The translations under genes and the position numbers were made by a program. A stretch of 64,000 bases of DNA from Raphanus sativus (Eukaryota > Streptophyta > Magnoliopsida > Brassicales > Brassicaceae): the NCBI RefSeq assembly GCF_000801105.2, contig NC_079515.1, positions 5,022,001 through 5,086,000 on the forward strand. Reading direction: 5' to 3'. The notes beneath the pieces were generated by a model. The model did not search any database. It saw only the letters and a list, made by a program, of their open reading frames with translations, and was not told the DNA's origin. Positions 1 through 12,094 of the stretch are shown in pieces. How positions within the stretch are numbered: the stretch's first letter is position 1; every line of letters begins with the position of its first letter.

Positions 1-1085
1 GGAATTACATATCTTGTTATTGTTGTTGGCATCTCAAGATAACTTAAATGGATGTAAGTATGCTTTACTTAAATAATTGACAAATTTGTAATACTTAATC
101 TTATTAAAATAAGCTTGAAATAATCGTCAAAGATGATTCATACACATTATTTGTAACCACATTCAACAAAGACATGACCAGAATTTTGCGTTAATCAGCA
201 ACTAACTTGATTAAATTTCAGGTAAGTCTATTTTTTATAATTTATAGTGTATAAACTAAGACTATATTTTAAAAACTCCTAAATGAAGGAAAAATCAATA
301 GATGATTCAAGAGATAATGCAGTTATCTTCTTTATGTCAGAAACAAATATTGGTAAAGTTTTCAAATTCAGTATGAAAGTCACATCCTTTAATTATAAAT
401 CAACTTAGTTGGGTAAATAGTTACATAAATCACATGCAATCCAATTAATATGGAAGATGTACAAAATACAATTGAAAAACTTCATGCTTTTAGTTAAGGG
501 ATTTTAGTTAATGATTAATATACAAAATTTGGTATTTAATTTCAAGGACAGACAAAAAAATATTATAAAGGATGTCACAAAAGAGATTATCAATAATTTT
601 ATGAAAGTGATCACGAGGCTTCAGGAAGTGCAATGGTAAATTCTTCAGAAGATAATCATACAAGAAAAAATAAATTAGCTATGATAGCTATAGATATAAG
701 ACAAATAGCAATGACAATCTAAATGCAATAAAAGAATAAACCAAAGAGATAAGAAGTCTAAAACGAAAAAAATGAAAAAAATTAATAATTGAAGATAAAT
801 ATATTATTTAATATTACAATGCAGCAACACACAATTTATTTTGTCATGCATAACTTTAAAAATTTTCATTTCTCATGCACACAATTTATTTAATATTCAT
901 ACATTATGTAAGTATTATGTTAGAGGGATCATTATTTATTTCTAAAATAATTATAATATTACTCATCAGTTTAATTTTAACAGTTATTACAAATTTAAAT
1001 AAAGTAAAAATTAAATATAAAATAAAAAATAGAAGATAAAAAATTCACTATTCCCGGGCGTTTACGCACGGGGTTATTTTCTAGT
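1..1085 (+). mobile_element. Helitron, 3' part only (5' end lies outside the window)
   Basis: The stretch ends with a GC-rich hairpin (CCCGGGCGT, short loop, ACGCACGGGG, about 1053-1073) followed shortly by CTAGT at 1081-1085 and then a T. This is the classic plant Helitron 3' terminus: a hairpin a few bases before CTRRT, inserted between A and T. The body is very AT-rich and has no long open frame, so it looks non-autonomous or decayed. The 5' TC end was not seen and probably lies left of the window. The 3' end is well supported; the extent to base 1 is inferred. Confidence 0.6.
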
Positions 1086-2661
1086 TGAAATAATAGAAAT
1101 TGTAAAATGTATTCATATTATATTTCAATTTATATTATAAAAATTCAAAACTAAAATATTTTCTATAAATTTTTAAAATTGAATAATATGATTTTATAAA
1201 TATAAATTTTATATTTATCATATTATTATGATTTTTAATATTTTTATAATTACATAAAATGTAAATATTGTTAAATTATTATTTAACAGATGTTGCGTTT
1301 GGTAGTTTACCAGTCATAAGAGTCCCGCAAACGTAACAATTTCTAACAGTTGTACCAGTCGTACAAATCTCTAGAAAACGCTTAAAACCGCAACCACCCA
1401 CACCCGCAAACTCCCGCAACCGCAACCGCAACCGTTGCGGTTACACCAGTCAGACCCTTAAAGAGTATGGTACATTGTTATAAGAGAAATGTTAAAAACA
1501 TCAAGAGTTATTGATTTTTTTTCTACACTAATATAAAAACTAAACCCTCACTGATCTGAATCTCATCCCCATATACAGTATGTTGTATTTACTTTTAGTC
1601 GTCAGGCACCATCTTTCCGATTTCAATATTTTGTCTCGTATGGGTTTGAAGGTCCATCTTCTCTCTTTCTCTTGTCGGCTAAAAGAAGTCCAAACTTGGA
1701 TAAGATATCATTCTCAAGTTAGCTCTCTCCCGTTTACATATTTGTGGTGTCAGCTCTCTTGTTGGTGTTGTTGATTCTATCGAGTTGTTTCTGGTTTTCG
1801 ATTGATCGGATGAGTGGTTTACTATCGCCACCATTAGCAATAACTTCTCATTTAGCTTTTCCATTAGCTCTTTAGAGCTTAGGAAGACCTAACCTTGTGT
1901 CACTGAATCTTTTTAATTTCATTTGGGGCCCCTTGATACCTTTTTGCTTTGACATTGTTGTGATTTTATTTTGTATAAGTCCCCACATTACAAATTAATG
2001 AAATTCACATAAAAAGATCATTCTTAAGTGGGTAAATAACCTACATAAACTAGCATAATAAGTAGCGAAAATTTTGCATATATTAGCTGGATGCATATTA
2101 CCTACCAACCTACCAACATATCATATCTAATGGAAGATCCTATAAACCAAAAACATAAAATTTGAAATATATCAATAAAGAAAATGCGATTTCTTAATGT
2201 TAAATTATACAAAGAGTAGCAACTCATGTAGCTTTTAAGAGACCACAATATTTTATTCGTTGAATTAACCGCAGTTGTACAAACAAAATCACTCTGTGAG
2301 TTGTTAATTTGGCATCGATTGAGAATGTTTCCATTATTAGAATATGATATGATCCGAGCTGTGTTTTCGTTCAAAACGTTGAAACCCTAAGAACCAGAGA
2401 GAGGAATTCAAAAATAGAACTTACGCATATAGGAACGAAAAAATTAGGACGAGAGAATTAGAGATCAAGCGTGAGATTAGGCGACGATTCCGTGCAAACC
2501 AAGGTGTCTTCACCAGCATAAATAGTTACTCACGACATCACCAAAAAACTCGTCAAAAGTCAAGAGAACATAGTTTCTTCTTGCTTTTGAGAAGAAATAA
2601 TTATTCTATAGGAAAGGGTTTAGTTTATTAATTAAAAATAAATTAAAAAGATAGAAAAGTG
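1086..2661. other. intergenic, upstream of the SKS13-like gene
   Basis: No convincing coding region. A short C-rich island at about 1370-1450 carries repeated CCGCAA units and three ACCAGTC copies nearby, which looks like the end of an old DNA transposon, but no clear terminal inverted repeat pair was found. A possible TATA-like CATAAATAG lies near 2518, about 140 bp before the start codon of the next gene. Confidence 0.4.
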
Positions 2662-5088
2662 ATGATGCAGGGTGGTAAGCTTTTGACAGTGTTTGTGTGC
2701 CTCGTCTCGACGGTGGCTCTGGTGAACGCCGGCGATCCTTACTTCTACTACACGTGGAATGTGACCTACGGAACCGTCGCGCCTCTAGGAATCCCTCAAC
2801 AGGTGATTCTCATCAACGGACAGTTCCCTGGTCCTAACCTAAACTCCACCTCTAACAACAATGTTGTCATCAATGTCTTCAACAACCTCGACGAGCCTTT
2901 CCTCTTGACATGGTTCGTAACCATCCCCTCTCGTTTCTTCTTTATACCTTATCTGGTTTTGTTCTCTTTAGATTTATCAAACGTAGAAAGCGTTTTTTTT
3001 TACATAAGAACGTTGTCTTCAAAAGAACAAATCATATTTTTCATAACATTTATCATTTTCAAATAAACTTATATTGGTTTTAGGTTTTAAAAACTCTTGG
3101 TTTACGTATGTTCTTTTTTGTTTCCTGGGGTTTTAGGTTCTACAAATTGAAATGATTTTTTCTTGGATCGGTCAATATAATTGTTTAGGAAAAATCTGGT
3201 TTAGTTTCCGTTCAAATTATTATTTTTTTGCTTTATTTTTGAAAAATGTTATATTTGAAAAATGGCACATAGTTATTAGTTACATATTTATAACAAATAA
3301 ATTGTCATGTTTGGGTTTATCCTATTCAATTGGTGAGCAAAACTGATTAAAAACACATTGTGGTTCAGTTATGAACCAACTATTAATTTATGACTAGTCT
3401 TCATTATAAGTTTATAACTTTGGATACTGAGTCCTGACAATGGGTTCGGTGACATGGCAGGAGTGGTCTCCAGCACAGGAAGAACTCATGGCAAGATGGT
3501 GTGACTGGGACCTCATGCCCAATCCCAGCAGGCACCAACTACACTTACCACTTCCAGCCAAAGGACCAGATCGGTAGCTACTTCTACTACCCATCAACCG
3601 CTCTCCACCGTTTCGCCGGTGGTTTTGGTGGCCTCCGTGTCAACAGCCGTCTCCTTATCCCCGTCCCTTACGCTGACCCCGAAGACGACTACACCGTCCT
3701 CATCAACGACTGGTACACCAAGAGCCACACCGCTCTCAAGACCTTCCTCGACAGCGGTCGCACTCTTGGCTCCCCCGACGGTGTTCTCATCAACGGTAAG
3801 TCCGGTAAAGTCGGAGGACCCAACGTGCCGCTCTTCACCATGAAACCTGGAAAGACTTACAAGTACAGAATCTGCAACGTTGGATTCAAATCCACACTTA
3901 ACTTCAGGATCCAAGGACACAAGATGAAGCTTGTTGAGATGGAAGGCTCCCACGTTCTCCAGAACGACTACGACTCACTCGACGTCCACGTCGGACAGTG
4001 CTACGCTGTTCTCGTGACCGCTGACCAAACCGCCAAGAACTACTACATGGTTGCATCCACTAGGTTCCTCAAGAAGCAAGTGAGCACCGTTGGTGTGATG
4101 AGCTACGAAGGAAGCAATGTTCAGGCTTCAAGTGAGCTTCCCAAGGCTCCAGTCGGATGGGCTTGGTCTCTTAACCAGTTCAGATCCTTCAGGTGGAACT
4201 TAACCGCCAGCGCGGCTAGACCTAACCCCCAAGGATCTTACCATTACGGAAAGATCAACATCACCCGTACCATCAAGCTCGCCAACAGCAAGAACTTGGT
4301 TGACGGAAAGGTCAGGTTTGGACTCAACGGTGTATCACACATTGATACCGAGACTCCCTTGAAGCTTGCTGAGTACTTCGAGATGTCCGAGAAGGTCTTC
4401 AAATACAACGTCATCAAGGACGAGCCAGCAGCCAAGATCACAACACTGACCGTCGAGCCCAATGTTTTGAACATCACTTTCCGTACCTTTGTGGAAATCG
4501 TCTTCGAGAACCATGAGAAGAGCATGCAATCCTTCAATTTGGATGGTTACTCATTCTTCTCTGTCGCGTAAGCTCCACTCATAACCTTCACTTCTTATGT
4601 TCTGTCTTAGGGCTGGTCTGAAATTTATAGGACCTCATAAATATTTTTAGATTAATTTTAAGTTAAAAAAAGATTCAACAATTTAAATAGCTCTTAAAAT
4701 TTGGGATTAAAACGAGCCAAAACCAACTCTGGTTCCCTCATGATTTTAAGATTCCTAACAATTTTCTTTAACATTGGTTCTCAACAGCTCTGAGCCCGGA
4801 ACATGGACACCAGAGAAGAGAAACAACTACAACTTGCTCGATGCCGTCAGCAGACACACCGTGCAAGTGTTCCCCAAGTCCTGGTCCGCCATCCTCTTGA
4901 CATTCGACAATGCTGGTATGTGGAACATCAGATCAGAGAACTGGGAGAGAAGATACTTGGGACAGCAAATGTACGTCAGTGTCCTCTCACCTGAGAAATC
5001 TCTAAGAGACGAATACAACATCCCACTCAACACCAACCTTTGCGGTATCGTCAAGGGCTTGCCATTACCTACACCCTACACTATTTAA
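2662..5088 (+). CDS. SKS13: SKU5-similar multicopper oxidase-like protein (BP10/SKS13 type, pollen-specific family)
   Basis: Three exons (2662-2912, 3461-4567, 4788-5088) join in phase to 552 codons, close to the 555 or so residues of the Brassica napus pollen protein BP10. Both introns are GT-AG. The protein starts with a signal peptide (residues 1 to about 23), followed by the cupredoxin domains of the L-ascorbate-oxidase-like family. NGQFPGP lies in the first domain, QHRKNSWQDGV opens exon 2, and the C-terminus has NAGMWNIRSENWERRYLGQQ. SKS proteins are extracellular, usually lack most copper ligands and act in cell-wall expansion; BP10-type members are expressed in pollen and pollen tubes. 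I chose 2662 because the preceding in-frame codon is GTG; ATG at 2665 is an alternative. The position before MIR169A and the next genes fits Arabidopsis At3g13400 (SKS13). SKS11, 12 and 14 are close paralogues, so the exact symbol rests on synteny. Confidence 0.9.
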
Positions 5089-5571
5089 ACTCATCACTTC
5101 CTCAAAGTTTCTTTTTGTATTTCTAATTGATATGTAAAATTGTACTTTCCATAAGTGAGTGTATTACGCGACTAAAATAACCCTTTCCTAATTCCATTAA
5201 ACATTACTACTATATTTTACAGATCCAATTGATGTTAATTTGCTAATAGTAAACAGTATTAGCCACTTAATATAATCCTCATTCTAACACAATAGACTGG
5301 TTGGTCAGTTGCATACAAAGTATTAATTTAAGCAGAGAAATAATTACATCACATTCTGTATTCTTCCCATCGATCAAATCGATGAGTAAATGTGAAATGA
5401 AAATTTAATTTATGTTCGGGTTTAGAATTTTGGAATCAAGCCCAACATATTTCACTTCTTGATTTCGTTGGAAAGCAGAGGAATCGAAGTTTGTAATTTT
5501 TACTTCCACCTACCAAACACCAAGGATAACTCAGAACACCAACGATAACTCAGAGATGCCAGTCTCATGTA
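5089..5571. other. 3' flank of the SKS13-like gene
   Basis: AT-rich 3' UTR and intergenic DNA. Nothing coding was recognised. Confidence 0.4.
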
Positions 5572-5791
5572 CAGTGGCGGTCCCAGCAAAAAATTTATGT
5601 GGGTTCATAATATAAAAAAAATATTAAAATGTGTAAACTGGTTGAATCGAACCCAATATTTGTAGGTTCAGTACTGCTATTTCCAACAACTGAGCCACAG
5701 TCTCACAATGAAAAATAGCTTACAAACAGAAACTTATACTATTGTTGCGGTGTCAATTGACCCCACAACCTTTCAAGTGGGTTCGCCCCTG
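5572..5791. mobile_element. hAT-type MITE (220 bp)
   Basis: The ends are imperfect inverted repeats: CAGTGGCGGTCCCA on the left, and CAGGGGCGAACCCA read inward from the right. They are flanked by a perfect 8-bp direct repeat CTCATGTA at 5564-5571 and 5792-5799. The CAGNGGCGG terminus with an 8-bp target duplication is typical of non-autonomous hAT elements. No coding capacity. Confidence 0.85.
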
Positions 5792-5799
5792 CTCATGTA

Positions 5800-6830
5800 T
5801 GAAAGACACGAGGATAACTTTGATACGGTTCGACATGAAATATTCGGATCTAATTGACATAACTACAAGCTCTCGATGGATTAGCTAACATTTGCTATAT
5901 AGATCGAAGTATTCCAAAGATTACAGGATGACTTCAAACATGTGTTTCATATTAAATGGTCCAACAGATGTGTTAGAAAAAGAATCAAGACTCATACAGA
6001 CGGAAGTCAGAGAATCGGCTCTTTTTCGATGACACCACTTGATCTGAAGTAGATGGATAGTTGACAAAAAAAAGTTCAGAAATGCCAAAAAAAACCCTTA
6101 GAACGAGTACAAACCCTAGATCACCTGAAAGGATTAAGTTCTATCGCAAGCAAGCTTGACATGTAAATCTCTTCGTCGTTGGAGAGCAAAACCGGTTAAC
6201 GCTTAAGGTCAAAGTCAAACAAAATGGATTAAGAGAATTTTTCTTTACATCTACTATCATGATACATTCACTGATTCGATTTAATTATAATGATAATGCT
6301 CTAGTCGTGAGTAAGTAAAACATGTTAATTCCTACATAGAACAAATGTTTACATAATAGCCTGAGAAACACGTGTCGATCAGATAAATACGCAGGCATTT
6401 CTCTTTTTTTCTCAGGCATATCTGTAGGGTAAAATAATCGTTAACCATCCTTCAACTATTTCATCTTCGGCTTTTTGGTTAGAAATATATGGTTCTTCCA
6501 CGTATAACAAAGATCACTTTAGACTTCGCCTGTTCGCCATATGGGCTTTGTTCCGGTATCTATAATAAAAGAAGAAAAAAATACAACGAACCATTTTTTT
6601 TTGACATCTACAACGAACCATTTATATGTATATTATGTGTGTTAATTAATTTTACTACCCATTTCTATAATATTTTAATTTTGTAATAATTCACAACTAT
6701 ATATTCCAAAGAGAAAAAGCTGTGAATCGTACTTACCTCTTGTTATTCGGCTTAATATGTTCCTCAGCTAGGTTGCGTAACTTGCGTTCTTCCGATCTTA
6801 CCGCACTCATCTATGCGCGACACAAAGAAA
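5800..6830. other. intergenic, downstream of MIR169A
   Basis: No gene recognised. It contains a possible short poly-T insertion with an imperfect 11-bp repeat (6392-6423) and a clearer micro-insertion at 6582-6623, listed separately. Confidence 0.35.
6582..6623 (-). repeat. micro-retroposon: short poly-T filler between 15-bp direct repeats
   Basis: TACAACGAACCATTT occurs at 6582-6596 and again at 6609-6623, with 12 bases between: T6 then GACATC. On the minus strand the insert reads GATGTC followed by poly(A). The long perfect duplication plus an A-tail points to L1-type target-primed insertion of an almost completely 5'-truncated retroposon. Confidence 0.7.
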
Positions 6831-6932
6831 CGTATAGCCAAGGACAACTTGCCGATCATGATTTTTTTCTTTAAAATACTAACAAAAGATTTAGCAGATA
6901 TTTTAAATCGGCAAGTCATCCTTGGCTGCACA
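6830..6932 (-). ncRNA. MIR169A: microRNA precursor miR169a
   Basis: The minus strand reads CAGCCAAGGATGACTTGCCGA (6928 to 6908), split as CAGCCAAGGA plus TGACTTGCCGA: the mature miR169a sequence. The opposite arm (6853 to 6834) reads GGCAAGTTGTCCTTGGCTAT, matching the recalled Arabidopsis miR169a-3p except for the last base. The arms pair as a hairpin with G-U wobbles and a loop of about 54 nt. miR169 represses NF-YA transcription factor mRNAs and responds to drought and nitrogen. The position just downstream of SKS13 matches Arabidopsis MIR169A (At3g13405 from memory). The long minus-strand open frame across this region is a chance frame in the primary transcript. Precursor borders are approximate. 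Confidence 0.93.
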
Positions 6933-7110
6933 CTACTTTGGTCACATACGCCTTCCTCTATACACACACATGTATATATGAAAACCACATAAACTAATGT
7001 ATATTTCTGATATTTTTCTTCTCGAATGTAACGATAGAGATGGAAGAGGCGGTGTGTATACTCTGTTTTATTTGGGTCAATTATGAATAATAGAAGACTC
7101 GCTCGCTCTC

Positions 7111-7120
7111 GATTTATATA
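7111..7120 (-). promoter_or_regulatory. TATA box of MIR169A
   Basis: The minus strand reads TATATAAATC here, about 190 bp upstream of the miR169a hairpin. That is a good plant TATA sequence in the right orientation, so transcription would start near 7085. The start site is inferred. Confidence 0.55.
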
Positions 7121-7129
7121 GAAGATGGT

Positions 7130-8964
7130 GAAGATGAGAGGGAATAAAATAACTAAAATGAAAAGAGAGAAGACTTGAGATCTATGCATTCTCTTCATTT
7201 ATGCCCCCGAGAAGGTAGATATGCAAAACCCTAAAAATTAAAACGAAATAAATAGAACTTGAATAAAATAGAATGGAGAAATAAAGAGATTCGATAAAAA
7301 CAATAGTTAAAGAGATAAGGTTCCTCCATACTGCTTCATCCTCATAGTAATAATTTTCTTAAGCTGCAAAAGCTTTACAGCTTTAACAGATGCCGCTAAG
7401 AGATATGGGTCCACATACACCTTCACATATATAGTCTTACATGATACATTCACATACATATACATACACACACACATAAAACATTTATGGTAGCAATCTC
7501 TTCTTTTTTTTGAAAAAATGGTTTTGTTCTTTTGAAGTGTTTAATTTCCTTCCAGTTGACAAAATTAAGGACTGTCCCTTTCCATTTTGTAATTTTAAAA
7601 GTCTTGATATTTTATAACCTATCATAGAATCTATAAAAACTTCCTTCGTTTTGAAATGTTTGTTTAATAGAATTTTTGATGTTTTAATATGTAATATATT
7701 TTAATATTTTTAAATAACTTTTTGTTTTATCAAAACATTGTAACAAATATATATTAATTCATAGCATATTTTGTAGTTAGTTATATAAATTTTTTATTTA
7801 TATTCCAATGATTTTTTAGATAAAAACTGATTCTTAATAATTGTGCATTAGTCTAAAACATCTTATTTTGTAGTAGAGGGAGTATATTTTAGAGTAAGAA
7901 GTTGTGGTTGGTCTAGCTAGGTAAATAGACTCTCGGAACAAATACAAATACAAATATACGCGGTTTGAGGCAGAAAGACCCACTTGCACAAAATCGACCT
8001 GGTTTTAGTAAGTTGATAGGAGCAATAAGTTTCTAATTTTAGTACTTACGAAGAAAATAACTCACGAGAAAAATGTATATACATAGGGAGAGAAGAAAGA
8101 CACATTCTCGTACACAATTCTTAAAAGAAGCAAGGAATCTTAACATTTACGTGAACCCCTAGTTATCCCGACAGGTACTCGAAAGGGCACGAATAAATAA
8201 GCATGTAGATTTGTATCTATATGTATGTGCATTTACATAGACAGACACAAATCAGAACGTGGAATCTCAAAGTTCTCGAAAAGATCAAAAGACCTTCTTC
8301 TAGAGTAGATCACCTGCGTGGCCGTACATTTTCTTTACATTTTCAACATGATTTAACTGTTATGATTTCAACATGTAATATGTTTAACCCCAAAAAATAT
8401 AGTTGATGAATAGAAAAGAATAATATGAATGAAAAAGGAAAAAATGGAAAGGCTCTATCTGAGTTACACATGAAAATATAGAATAAATAAGAGGTGAACC
8501 AGATTTGTTATTTCGCATTTTTTTCATTATTGCCAAGTTCTATCAATTTTGTTGTTATTGCAGGTAGTCCATATTTTTCTTGGGATGCAATACAAGAACA
8601 TGGATACTTATTAGAAAAAAAAAGAAGAAAATGGGTGATAATGTCAGTTGGTGGAGTGGCAGAGCAGTGGGATTTTCACTGCTCTTTAGGCTCAAACCCC
8701 TATGACTCATGTGCTTCCCTCCATATTATTTCATGCTATAATTTAATTTTAATCGGAAATATTTATTAGAAACACCAAAATATTTTTTAAACAACCAAGA
8801 GTTTTTCTTCCATGCATTTTTGGTGAAATTATGTGGTGTCAAAAGAAAGAAGTCGTCAAAGATGGGTCTAGATTATAGATGCAGGATGCTTATACAACTT
8901 TTTCATAATTACATAATAGTCTGTCTTTGTTATTAATAGGAATAATAAAATGTAAAACAATACA
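7130..8964. other. intergenic, upstream of MIR169A
   Basis: AT-rich and without a recognisable gene. A probable degenerate MITE is listed separately at 7640-7883. Confidence 0.35.
7640..7883. mobile_element. Stowaway-like MITE, degenerate
   Basis: The left end CTTCCTTCGTTTTGAAATG and the right end (read inward CTCCCTCTACTACAAAATA, then AAGATGTTTT) resemble the CTCCCTCYG termini of Tc1/Mariner Stowaway elements. The internal sequence is AT-rich. The TA target duplication is clear only on the right, so the borders are approximate. Confidence 0.5.
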
Positions 8965-11216
8965 TCTAATCTATTAAAAGTGAAGTACAAATAGTACTTA
9001 ACCCCAAGTTTTCCTTAATATTTACCATTATATGCCATTGTCTTTACACACAGTCGTTTTTGACTTAACAAACTATGTATATCTGATAAATTAACGTGCA
9101 CTTAAAACGGAGTGAAATAAGACTTGGTTTAATTTTGACACGCACGCTTCACTTAAAACCAGAGTTAAATATGATTGGGTATAATTTTGACCAGTTATGT
9201 CGCTTTACTTAATCAAGTTAAATATGCCACCAACTATATATGACTCGGTTTATTTTTTTTGCAGAAATCAAAACAAACATGTTTTAATACACGGTCCACT
9301 ACATAAAATACCAATATTTCTATAAACATGTTCCAATAGAAATCAAAACAAACATGTTCGTGTGAATTATTATCCAACATTTTGTATATACATAGTTCGG
9401 TTCACAACATAAAGAAACAAATTCTGTAAATTCTTAACCATGTAAATACCAATGTCTTGGTTTAGTTTGGTCTGCAAAATTCAAAACAAACGTGTTTCCA
9501 TATAAAATAATGCTCGGTTAAATATTGATCTACAGAATCAAAACCAATATATCATTAGATATTATTGGTGCACTAAATCAAAACCAATTTAACTCCTTTG
9601 ATTCCTAACATTGATAATATTCTTTAAAAAATCCTATTATTATGCAACCATCTAAGAAGAATACAACCAACACAATCTACATATAAACTTGCAAATCACG
9701 TTTGGCTTATTTACAAATAAAAATATTCTGATAATTATGATGATTTAATCTAAAAGGAATGAATATTAATTAATTCAAATTCATATCTCCAGTGAAAATC
9801 GATTTGCTTATAGTATTCTATTTAAAATGCTGGTTTTAAAATTTTAATTACTACATAAATAAATAGCTAATAAACTTTAAAGATATATCAAAAAGATTTT
9901 TTTTTATTTTTAAAAAATTGCAAACAAAAAAGAAAACTCGGAGAAAACATTATATTTTTAAAAAATTCATTTGGATAACATTCCAAAAAATAGGTTTATT
10001 TGGAAACATGAATATTAATTACAAAAATAGGTTTGTTTGAAAACATGAATAACAATATAAAAATATATAATATTGTTTGGAAACATAGATAACAGTATAT
10101 TAAAAAAATGAATTTATGTTATTAAAAAAATAGAAATCTATTATATTATGAGAAACTATCTATTTGTGTCAACTTTAAAATATACAAAATGAGATAATCT
10201 AATTATCTAAAAATATCATTTGTCTAAAATAATCATAAAACAAAATTTAAACTTTATATATTTTTTCAAATCAAAATAATAATTTAAAGTTGATTTATAT
10301 CAAAAATTGATTTAAAATAACATATATTCAAAAAAACCTATTTTTAATAAAATATTTTCCAATAACCATTATTAAAAAATATTTTCATTATATGTGATTA
10401 TTGAAAATATAATATATGTCATTATTTATATGATAGTACGTATAAAATACAATAAATTATATGTTTGATGTGTTTTTAAAGAAAAAAAAAGTAGATAGTG
10501 AATTAGGGGTGGGCGTTCAGGTACACATTCAGGTTCGGTTTAGGTCTGTTTTGTTTCGGGTTTTCAGATTCAAAGATTTATGTCCCATTCATATATTTCT
10601 AAATTTTGGTTCAGATTCGATTTTGATCTTTGCGGGGTTGTTCAGGTTCGGATAATCCATTTAAAATTGTATACTTTAAATTTCTCAAAATATATAAACA
10701 AAATAATGTATTACATATAAATTTGGATAACATATATCAGAGTAACTGAACTTAACATATAAATTGGTTTGATTTAAATATTTGGACAGATAATCAATAA
10801 TCATGTTAAGCATTTTTGGTGATTTGATTATACTTTAACTATTTTAGATATTTACATTTGACTATTTATATATATTTTCAATTATTTAAATCAACTTATA
10901 AGTACCATATATATTCTGGATGTTTTTATATACATTAAGTCTAAAAAAATAAAATATATATAAGTATATAAATCTATTTCAGATACATTCAAGTATCTAA
11001 AATATTTCGGCTTGGATCGGATTCTGTTTCAGTTCTATAAATACCAAAATTTTGATATTTTAATCAATTTCAGTTCGGGTTTTATACTTCTTTTTGGATC
11101 GGGATCGGTTCGATTTCTTAGATTCAGATTTTTTTCCCAATTTTAATATTAACATGAAAACAACATATTTTATAAAAAAATATACACCCGCACGGGCGTG
11201 CGGGTCAAAATCTAGT
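8965..11216 (+). mobile_element. complete non-autonomous Helitron (2.25 kb)
   Basis: The 5' end TCTAATCTATTAAAAGTGAA is the typical Brassicaceae Helitron start and is preceded by A at 8964. The 3' end has a perfect GC hairpin (CCCGCACG...CGTGCGGG) followed by CTAGT at 11212-11216 and then a T. Insertion between A and T with no target duplication fits rolling-circle insertion. There is no replicase or helicase frame; the interior is AT-rich with runs of GGTTCGG/TTCAGGTT-like repeats near 10510-10640 and 11030-11130. It probably moved using proteins from autonomous copies. Confidence 0.88.
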
Positions 11217-11236
11217 TGATATTAATGGAGAAGAAT

Positions 11237-11280
11237 AATGTCAAAAAGATAGTTTCAAAAAAAAAAAATGTCAAAAAGAT
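11237..11280 (+). repeat. micro-retroposon: AGTTTC plus poly(A) between 14-bp direct repeats
   Basis: AATGTCAAAAAGAT occurs at 11237-11250 and 11267-11280. The 16 bases between are AGTTTC followed by ten As. It has the same design as the other micro-insertions in this window, here with the tail on the plus strand. Confidence 0.6.
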
Positions 11281-12094
11281 TAATGGAATCCTCATTTTCA
11301 TTTTTATTCCCTATTAATGCTCTTCTTTATGGAGAGATTGGGTCAACAAGAAAATCTTAAAGATCGATTTTATGACTTTTGTCAAACAGATATGTGATGA
11401 AAATAAAATCCATGCAGGGACCATAAGGACCCAAGCATATATAAAATTTGCAAAATACTAGAAAGTAAAGCATTTTAGATGTTTCATAGCACATTAATAA
11501 ATTATAAATATGCCCATTCAAGTCTTTAAATTTTAGAAAGCCTATGGTCAAAAATGTCTCTTTACATTTTACTAGTTATTTAGTAAATCTAAGCAAATTC
11601 TTTTGAATCGTTACTTCTCACTTACTTTGTTAACCCAAACTCTTTTACAAATGCCACTAAACATGTCCTATCACTGACTCTACGGACACCAGTGTCCTGA
11701 GTTATTCCACGAAATCAATGTCCAAATCCCCAGATTGATATGAGTACGATACTACCCAGAGAGAACTCTGTCTAAAATAAAATAGCTATAAATCAAAGAG
11801 AGAAAAGAAATATAACAAACTTTATAAAAGAATATAGTTGTTCTTCCAGTCTCTCTCTGGTTCTTTTACTCGTTCTCCATTATTAATTTATAACGTTAAG
11901 GAAAGACTCACAAACAAGATGAATAAATGTTACAAGGGGATTTTTTTATCGCATATCCATTTTTGTTTTTGAGATGTAACAATCGACATTGAGATACCTT
12001 TTTCACCATACGCACTATGCAGAAGAAAAGAAAGACCCGTCCACAAGCAAAAGCAAAGCAAAAGGTGGGGATGACTCTTTTAGAAGTCAACTGC
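11281..12094. other. intergenic, downstream of the minus-strand membrane protein gene
   Basis: No gene recognised. The right part (about 11900-12094) is probably the 3' UTR of the gene at 12095-14037. Confidence 0.35.

Noticed and set aside
1286..1460. C-rich repeat island with ACCAGTC copies as a DNA transposon
   Set aside because: No matching terminal repeats or target duplication could be fixed by eye.
6392..6423. Ninth micro-retroposon candidate (CAGGCATTTCT / CAGGCATATCT)
   Set aside because: The repeat is only 11 bp with one mismatch and the filler lacks the A-tail plus leader design; could be chance.
6764..7198. 144-codon minus-strand open frame
   Set aside because: It covers the miR169a hairpin and has no protein features; it is a chance frame in the primary microRNA transcript.
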